A DNA stretch of 8,110 bases, from positions 1 to 8,110 of the forward strand of contig JAKAGN010000109.1 of assembly GCA_021815525.1 (NCBI GenBank), written 5' to 3'. The stretch comes from Deltaproteobacteria bacterium. Its GTDB lineage: Bacteria; Desulfobacterota; Desulfobacteria; Desulfobacterales; Desulfatibacillaceae. The notes below the pieces were generated by a model. That model was not told where the DNA came from, did no database searches, and saw only the letters and a list, made by a program, of their open reading frames with translations. The position numbers and the translations under genes were made by a program. Shown piece after piece: positions 1 through 5,661 of this stretch (position 1 is the first letter of the stretch; each line of letters begins with the position of its first letter).

Positions 1-1265
1 TCCCTCTGGTCGTCGGGGTCGTTAAGCTCGGAAAAGCCGTTGGCTATCTCCCGGCCCGCTATGAAAAGCTCGAAGCGGTCGGTGACGGAGGGGTCCTTGC
101 GGGAGCGCCGCGAAAGGGGCGAGACCTCCACGGGGTAGTGGGTGATGAAGGTGGGCTGCACCAGCTGGGGCTCCACCAGCACGTCGAAGAGCTTGGTCAA
201 TATCTTGCCGGTGCGGGCCTTCTCGTCCACCGGCACCTGCCGCGAGCGCGCGAAGGCGATGAGCTTTTCCCGGTCGCCGTGTATCTCGGGCGGCACGTCA
301 CCCATCTCCCGCAGGGCGTTCGCCAAGCTTATGCGCTTCCAGGGCGGGGCGAGGTTGATCTCGCGTTCCTGGTAGACGATGCGGTCGCTTCCCGTGACCG
401 TCTTCGCCACCCGCGAGAAAAGCTCCTCCGTGAGGACCATGAGGTCCTCGTAGGTGGCGTAGGCCTGGTAGAACTCCAGCATGGTGAACTCGGGGTTGTG
501 CTGGGTGGAGATGCCCTCGTTCCTGAAGTTCCGGTTGATCTCGAAGACCCGGGTCAGGCCCCCCACCACCAGGCGCTTCAAGTACAGCTCCGGGGCGATG
601 CGCAGGAAAAGGTCCATCCCCAGGGCGTTGTGGTGGGTCTTGAAGGGTTTGGCCTCCGCGCCGCCCGCCACGGCCTGCATCATGGGGGTTTCAACCTCCA
701 GAAAGCCCCGCTCGCAGAAAAACGCGCGTATCTCCTGCACCATGCGGCTGCGGCGCACGAAGATCTCACGCACCTCGGGGTTCACCATGAGATCGAGGTA
801 GCGCTGGCGGTACCGTTTTTCCGGGTCCTTCAAGCCGTGGAACTTCTCGGGCAGGGGCCTGAGCGACTTCACGAGAAGCTTCAAACCCTTGACCAGAAGG
901 GTCCACTCACCGGTGGAGGTGGTGAAGAGGCTCCCGGAGAGCCCCACTATGTCGCCGATGTCGAGGCTTTTGCCCAGGAGGAAGTCGTCCTCGGAGAGGC
1001 GGTCCTTGCGGATGTAGGCCTGGAGCTGGCCCGTCACGTCCCGGAAACGCAGGAAGGAGGTCTTGCCGAAGCGGTTGACGGCGATCAGGCGCCCGGCCAC
1101 GCTGAAGTCCGGGCCGTTCTCGGAGAGCGCGCCCGGGTCCTCTTCGATGAGAGCCTTCAAGTCCGCCACGGAGTGGGTGACGGAAAAATCGTTGGGGTAG
1201 GGATCGGCCCCGGAGTTCCTGATGGCCGCGAGCTTCTCCCGCCTGGTTTCCACCTCGCTTTTCAA
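1..1265 (-). CDS. lysS: Lysyl-tRNA synthetase, class II (C-terminal end outside window)
   Basis: This cytoplasmic enzyme charges tRNA-Lys with lysine using ATP. I translated the minus strand directly: 421 codons are present and the frame runs off the window edge. Residues about 54-135 form the OB-fold anticodon-binding domain (FSVAGRL, then RFRDVTGQLQAYI). Class II motif 1 lies near residues 152-200 (YRQRYLDLM, GFLEVETPMM), and motif 2 near 240-262 (FEINRNFRNEG, HNPEFTMLEFYQAY). The last visible part, including ELFIAGREIANGFSELNDP, is typical of LysRS. The family is usually about 500 residues, so roughly the last 75-80 are missing, including motif 3. The TTG start is preceded by GGGAGGAG at 1281-1274, about 8 bases upstream, and no better ATG fits the conserved N-terminus. 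Identity is very secure; the start is likely. Confidence 0.97.
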   Translation of the reverse strand, partial: MKSEVETRREKLAAIRNSGADPYPNDFSVTHSVADLKALIEEDPGALSENGPDFSVAGRLIAVNRFGKTSFLRFRDVTGQLQAYIRKDRLSEDDFLLGKSLDIGDIVGLSGSLFTTSTGEWTLLVKGLKLLVKSLRPLPEKFHGLKDPEKRYRQRYLDLMVNPEVREIFVRRSRMVQEIRAFFCERGFLEVETPMMQAVAGGAEAKPFKTHHNALGMDLFLRIAPELYLKRLVVGGLTRVFEINRNFRNEGISTQHNPEFTMLEFYQAYATYEDLMVLTEELFSRVAKTVTGSDRIVYQEREINLAPPWKRISLANALREMGDVPPEIHGDREKLIAFARSRQVPVDEKARTGKILTKLFDVLVEPQLVQPTFITHYPVEVSPLSRRSRKDPSVTDRFELFIAGREIANGFSELNDPDDQR

Positions 1266-1283
1266 CGCCTTTGCTCCTCCCGA

Positions 1284-1317
1284 CGGATCTTGGACGATCC
1301 GAATGCCGATTTCGGAT
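1284..1317 (-). promoter_or_regulatory. Two overlapping, mutually exclusive hairpins in the lysS leader
   Basis: On the minus strand, a 7-bp stem with a 7-nt loop pairs 1317-1311 with 1303-1297. A second stem, 6 bp with a 6-nt loop, pairs 1301-1296 with 1289-1284. They share bases 1297-1301, so they cannot form together. The second ends just upstream of the lysS ribosome-binding site at 1281-1274. This could be a leader switch or chance; I see no T-box or L-box consensus. Confidence 0.3.
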
Positions 1318-1337
1318 ATCCCGGTTGTAAACTTGTG

Positions 1338-1366
1338 CAATTACTCCATCCGAAATGCAAGGTCAA
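1338..1366 (-). promoter_or_regulatory. Weak candidate sigma70 promoter for lysS
   Basis: A good -35 hexamer, TTGACC, lies at 1366-1361. It is followed after 17 bases by a poor -10, TAATTG, at 1343-1338. A lysS promoter is expected in this 252-bp gap, but the -10 match is weak and other alignments are possible. Confidence 0.3.
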
Positions 1367-1466
1367 CCGGAAACGGAAGCGAAACGTCACCATCCCTGCC
1401 TTTCCGGAAAAGCAAAAGCGCCGCAGGCTTCAGGGGTGGTTTCAAGCCCCGGGATCTTTTGGCGGG

Positions 1467-1493
1467 GGGCGAAGCCCTTTTCGCGGAAAAGGG
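1467..1493 (-). terminator. Hairpin pair after the PAS-LuxR gene, possible terminator
   Basis: Twenty-five bases downstream of the PAS-LuxR stop, the minus strand has a perfect 8-bp stem with a 3-base loop (CCCTTTTC at 1493-1486 with GAAAAGGG at 1482-1475). It runs into a second stem, GGGC-TTC-GCCC, at 1477-1467. The second stem reuses the GGG of the first, so the two compete or stack. No T-tract follows, so this is not a standard intrinsic terminator. It could still act as an RNA 3'-end stabiliser or a Rho-assisted end. Confidence 0.4.
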
Positions 1494-1517
1494 TCTCCTC
1501 CGCCTCCGCCGGATATT

Positions 1518-2444
1518 TCACGCGGAGGTCAAGAAGGCGCGGAGGTTTTTCCTGCTTTTTTTGATACCCAGCTTTTTCCGTATGTTGTCCCTGTGGAACT
1601 CCACGGCCCGGCGGGTGGTGTTGAGGATGACGGCTATCTCCTTGCTGGAGTGCCCCTGGCGCACCAGGTTGGCCACCTCGATCTCCTTGCCCGAAAGGCC
1701 CCGCTCGGGCCGGCCCAGGCGGGCCACGAAGGAGCCCATGATCTCGGAGAGGTTGGCTTCCAGGACGTTTACGTGGGCGCGCTGGTCCTCGCTCAAGGGG
1801 GTTTCCCTCAATCTGTGGATGGATGGCATAACGAGGTCCTCCACGTTTTCGAGGACCCGCTTCTTGAAGTGGGCAAGGTCGCTCCGGGTCTGGTCCGCTA
1901 TTCGCCGCAGGGCCTCGTTCACCGCCGCAAGCTCGCCGGCCTTAAGGGCCAGCTCGCGCTCCTTGGTCCCCAGCTTTTCGGAGAGGGCGATGTTGTGTAT
2001 TTCGAGCTGCTTCTGGGCTTCCCGGCGCTCGGTCACGTCCACGAAGTTCACCAGGATGGCGGGACGCCCCTTGTAAATGACCATGACGGCCAGGATCCTC
2101 ACCCAGACGATGCCGCCGTCCCTGTGCAGTATCCGGGAGTCGTAGCGGCTTTCCACGTCCTCCCCGGCGAGGCGGGCCAGGGCGCGCTTCATGACCATCT
2201 CGCGCTCGTCGGGATAAACGAGATCCAGGAAGTTGCGGCCCTGCAGCTCGGTTTTCTCGTAACCGGAATAGGTGGCGGCGAGTTCGTTCACGTAAATGAT
2301 CTTGCCGTCCTGGTGCATGAGGGTGCCAACCTGCAGGTTTTCCGCCATGATTTCGTAAATCTCCGCATCCTCCATGCGCCGGCGGCAGCGCAGAAGATCG
2401 GCATGAGCCTTCTCCAGCCTGTGTTCCAGAAGTTTCGGGTCCAA
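1518..2444 (-). CDS. PAS domain protein with C-terminal LuxR-type HTH
   Basis: This is a 308-aa cytoplasmic one-component transcription regulator. A short N-terminal helical stretch precedes a PAS/PAC domain at about residues 28-145 (DGKIIYVNELAATYSGYEKTEL, then ILHRDGGIVWV and VNFVDVTERR). A heptad-like, probably coiled-coil region follows at about 140-200. A NarL/LuxR helix-turn-helix occupies about 249-305 (LSGKEIEVANLVRQGHSSKEIA, RAVEFHRDNIRKKLGI). There is no receiver, kinase or membrane segment, so the PAS domain is probably the sensor; its ligand cannot be read from the sequence. The start is TTG: an in-frame TAA lies four codons upstream and a strong AAGGAGGT sits 4 bases before it. 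The gene follows the TPR gene after 98 bp. Whether it controls its neighbours is unknown. The architecture is sure; the target is not. Confidence 0.93.
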   Translation of the reverse strand: MDPKLLEHRLEKAHADLLRCRRRMEDAEIYEIMAENLQVGTLMHQDGKIIYVNELAATYSGYEKTELQGRNFLDLVYPDEREMVMKRALARLAGEDVESRYDSRILHRDGGIVWVRILAVMVIYKGRPAILVNFVDVTERREAQKQLEIHNIALSEKLGTKERELALKAGELAAVNEALRRIADQTRSDLAHFKKRVLENVEDLVMPSIHRLRETPLSEDQRAHVNVLEANLSEIMGSFVARLGRPERGLSGKEIEVANLVRQGHSSKEIAVILNTTRRAVEFHRDNIRKKLGIKKSRKNLRAFLTSA

Positions 2445-2460
2445 GGGGACCTCCTTTTAG

Positions 2461-2504
2461 CCCGCCAAAAACGCGGCGCCTCTATCGTTGCTCGTTTTTG
2501 CGGG
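2461..2504. repeat. Long imperfect inverted repeat upstream of the PAS-LuxR gene
   Basis: CCCGCCAAAAACG at 2461-2473 and CGTTTTTGCGGG at 2493-2504 are reverse complements except for one bulged base, and enclose a 19-nt loop. On the transcript, the 3' arm ends just before the AAGGAGGT ribosome-binding site. It could be a DNA operator (autoregulation would be natural for a LuxR-type protein), a leader hairpin, or a bidirectional terminator-like element for the TPR gene. I cannot tell which. Confidence 0.45.
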
Positions 2505-2542
2505 TCAGTTGGTTTCAGCCCCTGCGAGAGGGCCGGATGGCT

Positions 2543-3460
2543 TTAATCCCCCTCTTTGTCGGCCGTGACGATCTGCACCCTGGCCAGGAAGCTTCGGTGG
2601 ATTTCGCGGGCGAGCGGAAGGCCCCGGGGCGGGTCGGGCCGCCGTGCAAGCTCCTCGAAAAAGCGTTCTATCTGGTTCACGTCGTAGGACGTGCGTGGAA
2701 GGGGGGGGATCGGCGGGGCGTCCAGGGGGGCGCGGTCCTCCGGGAGAATCTCCTCGCCGGCAAGGGCGAGAGCGATGGAGCCCAGCCAGGCCCGCACCAG
2801 GCGGTCGGCCGGAGTTTCCATGAAGGGGCCGCACTGGCCGTAGGTTCCTATGGCCTGGTCCCAGTCGAAGAGCCATATGCGTGTCTCTATGGTGTTGAGC
2901 CAGGCCGAGACCACGGTGGGGTCCTTCTGGAGGCAGGCGCGGTAGGCGCACAGGGAGCGGTCGATCAGGCCGCGGTCTCCGCCTATCCGGAAGCCCTCGC
3001 CGTAGAAGACCTTCCAGGCCAGGTAGGCCCCGAGGTTCAAGTGGAGAGCCGGGTTGTCGGGCTCGATGGCAATGGCCCGCTCCACCGCGGCTATGGCCTC
3101 GTCCCAGCGCCCCAGGCGTCCCAGGGCGTGGGCCAGGAGCGACAAGGCGCCGGGCTTGACCCGCGAGCGGTCGTCCAGCTCCGCCAGGAAAAGGGAGAGG
3201 CCCCGCGCGAAGCCGGCCGGGTCCCCCTCGTTTTCGGCCTCGATGCGAAGGAGCGTCAGGGCCGCCTCGGAGTCGGGGGGAAGCGCGGGCCTCTTGCGGC
3301 AGGCCTCCGCGGGGGGACTTTCGGGCGCGGCGGCGTCCATGCCCCGCCGGGCCTCCTCCCCGTCCCCGGCGGTCTCCGGGGTTTCGTCCGGCCGCGCGGG
3401 TTCGTCCCCGCCGCGCCCGGGCCGCCCGCCGAACCAGTTCCGGAAAAAGGGCCGCTTCAA
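2543..3460 (-). CDS. TPR-repeat protein coupled to the Hsp70 gene
   Basis: This is a 305-aa soluble protein with no signal peptide or membrane segment. The first dozen residues are basic and aromatic (MKRPFFRNWFGG). A low-complexity, proline- and acid-rich linker runs to about 62. Helical repeats follow: a clear TPR at about 103-136 (HALGRLGRWDEAIAAVERAI, ending EPDN), a second at about 137-182 with an inserted segment, and a degenerate third at about 183-216. The C-terminal third (217-305) is not recognisable. The start is TTG, overlapping the Hsp70 stop (TTGA) with GGAGG upstream, which implies translational coupling. The frame stays open upstream inside the Hsp70 gene, but that part is a shadow. 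TPR proteins often bind chaperone tails, so an Hsp70 co-factor role is an inference from position and fold type. Confidence 0.85.
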   Translation of the reverse strand: MKRPFFRNWFGGRPGRGGDEPARPDETPETAGDGEEARRGMDAAAPESPPAEACRKRPALPPDSEAALTLLRIEAENEGDPAGFARGLSLFLAELDDRSRVKPGALSLLAHALGRLGRWDEAIAAVERAIAIEPDNPALHLNLGAYLAWKVFYGEGFRIGGDRGLIDRSLCAYRACLQKDPTVVSAWLNTIETRIWLFDWDQAIGTYGQCGPFMETPADRLVRAWLGSIALALAGEEILPEDRAPLDAPPIPPLPRTSYDVNQIERFFEELARRPDPPRGLPLAREIHRSFLARVQIVTADKEGD

Positions 3461-5427
3461 CGCTCTTCCTCCAGCTTGAAAAGCACCCGCTCGAACTCGC
3501 AGATCTTCTGGTTGGCCTGGTTGTATTCCTCGGGGCTGAGGACGCCCCTGGCGTGGGCCCCGTAAAGGAGGCCGTTTATGGCGTTGTAGGCCTGCTCCCA
3601 CTCCCGGGGCTCGGAAAGGAGCGCCTGAAGCTCCCGGGCCGTCTGGAGAAGCTCCGGCTGCGGGAGATGGAAGCCCGCGAGCTTGATGGAGACGTTTCGC
3701 AGAACGTCCCCGGCCCACTTGGCGAAGCGCGCGAGGTCGTCGTCCGCCGGAAAGACCCGGCGCAGGCGCTTCGCGGCCGCGCCCTCGGGCCGGGCCAGCG
3801 TCAAGGGGTAGCGCATGGGCACCGAAAGCGACGAGGCTATCCCCGTGTAGCGCACCGAGTGGCGGGTCACGGGGTCCTGGATGGTGACCACAAGCTCCCG
3901 GTTCTCGTTGTAGCCCATCTGGAGCATGACCCGGGAAAGCTCCGGAAACTTCACCGCGAAGCGCTGGATACCCACGAAGTGGTAGTCCTGGCCCGGCTCG
4001 CGGGCCTGGCTCTTCGGGATCTTCTGGAGTATCTTGAACTCGTAATGACCGCTGGTGACGGACCACGAGATGGGGTAGGGGGGGCTGGTGAAGGGGCAGG
4101 GGCTGTCCGGCGGGATGAGTATCCTGGGCTTTAGGACCATCTTCCCGGGCTCGATGTCGTAGTCCTCGAAGCCGTAGCCCGTTGGAACCTTGTCGGAAAC
4201 CCGGCGGGTGAGGCTCAAGGCCGCGCCGGCGGCCACCGCGTTCATTGGGTCCACCGGGCCCGCGCCCGCGGCGAAGCGCTCGATCTGATCGAGAACCGCG
4301 GGGTTGGACTGGAAGGCCACCCTGAGCACGTCCTCGACCACGGAGAGCCTAGTGGGGCCGCCCACCGGAAAGAGGAGGTCCACGTCCTGGGGCAGCCAGC
4401 CCGCGCCGGTTACGGCCGCCATCACCTGGGCCCGGCACTCCTCCAGAATATCCAGGGGCGGGGCCGAAAGGGCCGCCGCGAGATCGTAGCGGTCCAGGTC
4501 CACCTTGACGCTGCCCTTTGAAAGATGCGCCACCGCCTCCACCCGCGTCTCCTCGGAGAGCCGGATCTTGGCGTTCTCCGCGGCCCTGCGCAGGCTCGCC
4601 CGGTCCCCGGGCGAAAGGCCCGCCAGCCCGGCCCGGCCGGCCAGAAGCTCCGCCAGCCTGTCGTCCATGTCCATGCCGCCCAAGGCCGGGTTTCCGGTGT
4701 TCTTCTCCACCATGAAGCCGTACTCGCCGGGCTTTCCGGGCACCTGGTACATGAGGCCGGCCGTCACGTCCAGGGTCCCGGCCCCCAGGTCGAAGACCAC
4801 CACCCTAAGGGGCCTCACCGTTATCTCCCGCTCGTAGGCGAGCGCCGCGGCCACGGGCTCCGGGATGGTCCTTACGTGGGAAAAGCCCGCGAGCCGCGCG
4901 GCCTCCACGATGGGGGAGACCCGCAGGGGGTCGTAGTAGGCCGGCACCGAGACCACCGCCCCGGAGACCGGCCCCTTAAGCTCGCTCTCGGCCCGGGTCT
5001 TGATGCGCCCTAGGATGAGCGCGCAAAGCTCCACAGGGGTGTAGGACTGGCCCCCGACCCTCACGATGCACTGGCCGTTTTTGCGGTCGGCCTTGACCGA
5101 AAAGGGAAAGCGGGCAAGCTCGCCGGACTCCGCAAGGTCCGAAAAGCTCCGGCCCAGGAGTCGCTTGACGCCCCATACCACCGTTTCGGGCGACTTTGCG
5201 GCCTCGTTCTTTCCCGCAAGGCCCACGTCCTTCACCGCGCCGTCCGGGTGGAAGGAGATGAAGCTGGGAAACTCCTTCACTTCCTCGCCCCGCGCCCGGA
5301 ACGGAAGCGCGGAACGGCCCTCTTCAGCCCTCACGGCTTTCACCCCGCCCTTTACGATGACCGCCGCCGCGGAGTTGTAGGTGCCGAGGTCGATTCCCAC
5401 GAAGCTCGATTTTTCCATCTGCGCCAT
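3457..5427 (-). CDS. Divergent Hsp70/DnaK-family chaperone
   Basis: This is a 656-aa cytoplasmic ATP-dependent chaperone homologue. The nucleotide-binding domain is intact by motif: phosphate-1 GIDLGTYNSAAA at about 11-22, the catalytic-lysine region GVKRLLGR at 86-93 (K88 matches DnaK K70), VSVPAYY at 159-165, EPVAAALAY at 190-198, phosphate-2 VFDLGAGTLDVT at 211-222, and adenosine motif VGGPTRLSVVEDVL at 355-368. Beyond about 410 the protein diverges. The DnaK interdomain linker VLLLD is not seen. A shortened, atypical beta substrate-binding region follows, then a helical end at about 560-656 rich in charged residues. Phosphate-1 has Tyr17 where DnaK has Thr. The protein is not the housekeeping DnaK: no grpE or dnaJ is nearby and its C-terminus is unlike DnaK. 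It has its own operator-controlled promoter and overlaps the TPR gene. The ATG start at 5427 has AAGGG about 7 bases upstream; Met4 is an alternative. Confidence 0.93.
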   Translation of the reverse strand: MAQMEKSSFVGIDLGTYNSAAAVIVKGGVKAVRAEEGRSALPFRARGEEVKEFPSFISFHPDGAVKDVGLAGKNEAAKSPETVVWGVKRLLGRSFSDLAESGELARFPFSVKADRKNGQCIVRVGGQSYTPVELCALILGRIKTRAESELKGPVSGAVVSVPAYYDPLRVSPIVEAARLAGFSHVRTIPEPVAAALAYEREITVRPLRVVVFDLGAGTLDVTAGLMYQVPGKPGEYGFMVEKNTGNPALGGMDMDDRLAELLAGRAGLAGLSPGDRASLRRAAENAKIRLSEETRVEAVAHLSKGSVKVDLDRYDLAAALSAPPLDILEECRAQVMAAVTGAGWLPQDVDLLFPVGGPTRLSVVEDVLRVAFQSNPAVLDQIERFAAGAGPVDPMNAVAAGAALSLTRRVSDKVPTGYGFEDYDIEPGKMVLKPRILIPPDSPCPFTSPPYPISWSVTSGHYEFKILQKIPKSQAREPGQDYHFVGIQRFAVKFPELSRVMLQMGYNENRELVVTIQDPVTRHSVRYTGIASSLSVPMRYPLTLARPEGAAAKRLRRVFPADDDLARFAKWAGDVLRNVSIKLAGFHLPQPELLQTARELQALLSEPREWEQAYNAINGLLYGAHARGVLSPEEYNQANQKICEFERVLFKLEEER

Positions 5428-5461
5428 GAGGGTACCCTTGCCATGCCATCACCGTGGCGGC

Positions 5462-5495
5462 GTTCAATTTTTGAACGTTCAAAACCGGAACGTTC
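5462..5495. promoter_or_regulatory. Tandem operator array, GTTC-N7-GAAC at 15-bp period
   Basis: Two abutting 15-bp palindromic sites are present: GTTCAATTTTTGAAC (5462-5476) and GTTCAAAACCGGAAC (5477-5491). A further GTTC half-site follows at 5492-5495. The junction between the two sites creates the 16-bp perfect palindrome TTTTGAACGTTCAAAA at 5469-5484. The array lies just downstream of the predicted transcription start of the Hsp70 gene, a position where a bound protein would block transcription. It is not CIRCE (TTAGCACTC-N9-GAGTGCTAA), and its spacing differs from the GAAC-N4-GTTC LexA box. The regulator is unknown. Confidence 0.75.
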
Positions 5496-5503
5496 AAAAA
5501 AGA

Positions 5504-5532
5504 ATGCTATCATTACAACTACCTGTAATCAA
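5504..5532 (-). promoter_or_regulatory. Sigma70-type promoter of the Hsp70-TPR operon
   Basis: The -35 hexamer TTGATT (5532-5527) and -10 hexamer TAGCAT (5509-5504) are 17 bases apart, and a TGA just before the -10 gives an extended -10. Each hexamer matches consensus at four of six positions, in a locally AT-rich island. The predicted start near 5497 leaves a leader of about 70 nt that contains the operator array. No heat-shock sigma32 consensus is visible. Confidence 0.6.
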
Positions 5533-5624
5533 ATTATTTTTTCGCCCAAGCGAAACGGCGGCGGGCCGGACCGGGGAGCCGTTCGATGTTTGAACGCCGC
5601 CACGAAAACTCCTTGCAATTCCAC
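5529..5624 (-). CDS. Possible 31-codon leader ORF (speculative)
   Basis: Downstream of the AAA gene, a GTG codon at 5624 has an excellent ribosome-binding site, GGAGGT at 5637-5632, 7 bases away. It opens a 31-codon frame (MELQGVFVAAFKHRTAPR at the start) that ends in TGA at 5531-5529, inside the -35 box. The frame crosses the distal operator and one arm of the inverted repeat. It could be a real small protein, the relic of a third gene, or chance. I see no recognisable domain. Confidence 0.2.
   Translation of the reverse strand: MELQGVFVAAFKHRTAPRSGPPPFRLGEKII
5581..5595. promoter_or_regulatory. Distal GTTC-N7-GAAC operator
   Basis: GTTCGATGTTTGAAC has the same GTTC-N7-GAAC form as the downstream array. 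Its centre is 119 bp from that of the outermost array site, and it lies upstream of the -35 box. Sites on both sides of a promoter are typical of looping repressors. Read with its flank it is the inverse of the array end, including the CGTGGCGGC extension. Confidence 0.6.
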
Positions 5625-5661
5625 CGTGTTTACCTCCAGCCCGGCTCTACGCGGTCCTCGC

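Larger units (their letters stand above)
5453..5604. repeat. Perfect 15-bp inverted repeat bracketing the Hsp70 promoter
   Basis: CGTGGCGGCGTTCAA at 5453-5467 is repeated exactly in inverse orientation at 5590-5604. The arms enclose 122 bp containing the promoter and operators. The inner part of each arm is the operator half-site GTTCAA; the outer nine bases (CGTGGCGGC) are extra conservation. This is either an extended paired operator that supports DNA looping or the terminal repeats of a small (152-bp) mobile element. Confidence 0.7.

Noticed and set aside
138..2546. 802-codon open frame on the plus strand
   Set aside because: It runs antisense through lysS, the gap and the PAS-LuxR gene. 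Its translation is low-complexity and matches no family; long antisense frames are expected from high GC at third codon positions.
2498..3565. 355-codon open frame on the plus strand
   Set aside because: It is antisense to the TPR gene and the Hsp70 end, glycine- and proline-rich, with no domain; a composition shadow.
3461..4066. Upstream extension of the TPR frame to an ATG at 4066
   Set aside because: It lies wholly inside the Hsp70 coding region in another frame and reads as Arg/Pro/Gly-rich nonsense. The TTG at 3460 overlaps the Hsp70 stop and has a good ribosome-binding site.
5540..5555. TTTCGC-CCAA-GCGAAA hairpin as a terminator for the AAA gene
   Set aside because: On the minus strand it is followed by A-rich sequence, not a T-tract, and it lies just upstream of the -35 box. 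The 6-bp stem is short.
5453..5604. CIRCE/HrcA or sigma32 control of the Hsp70 gene
   Set aside because: No TTAGCACTC-N9-GAGTGCTAA element and no sigma32-type -35/-10 pair is visible. The repeats have a different form, GTTC-N7-GAAC.
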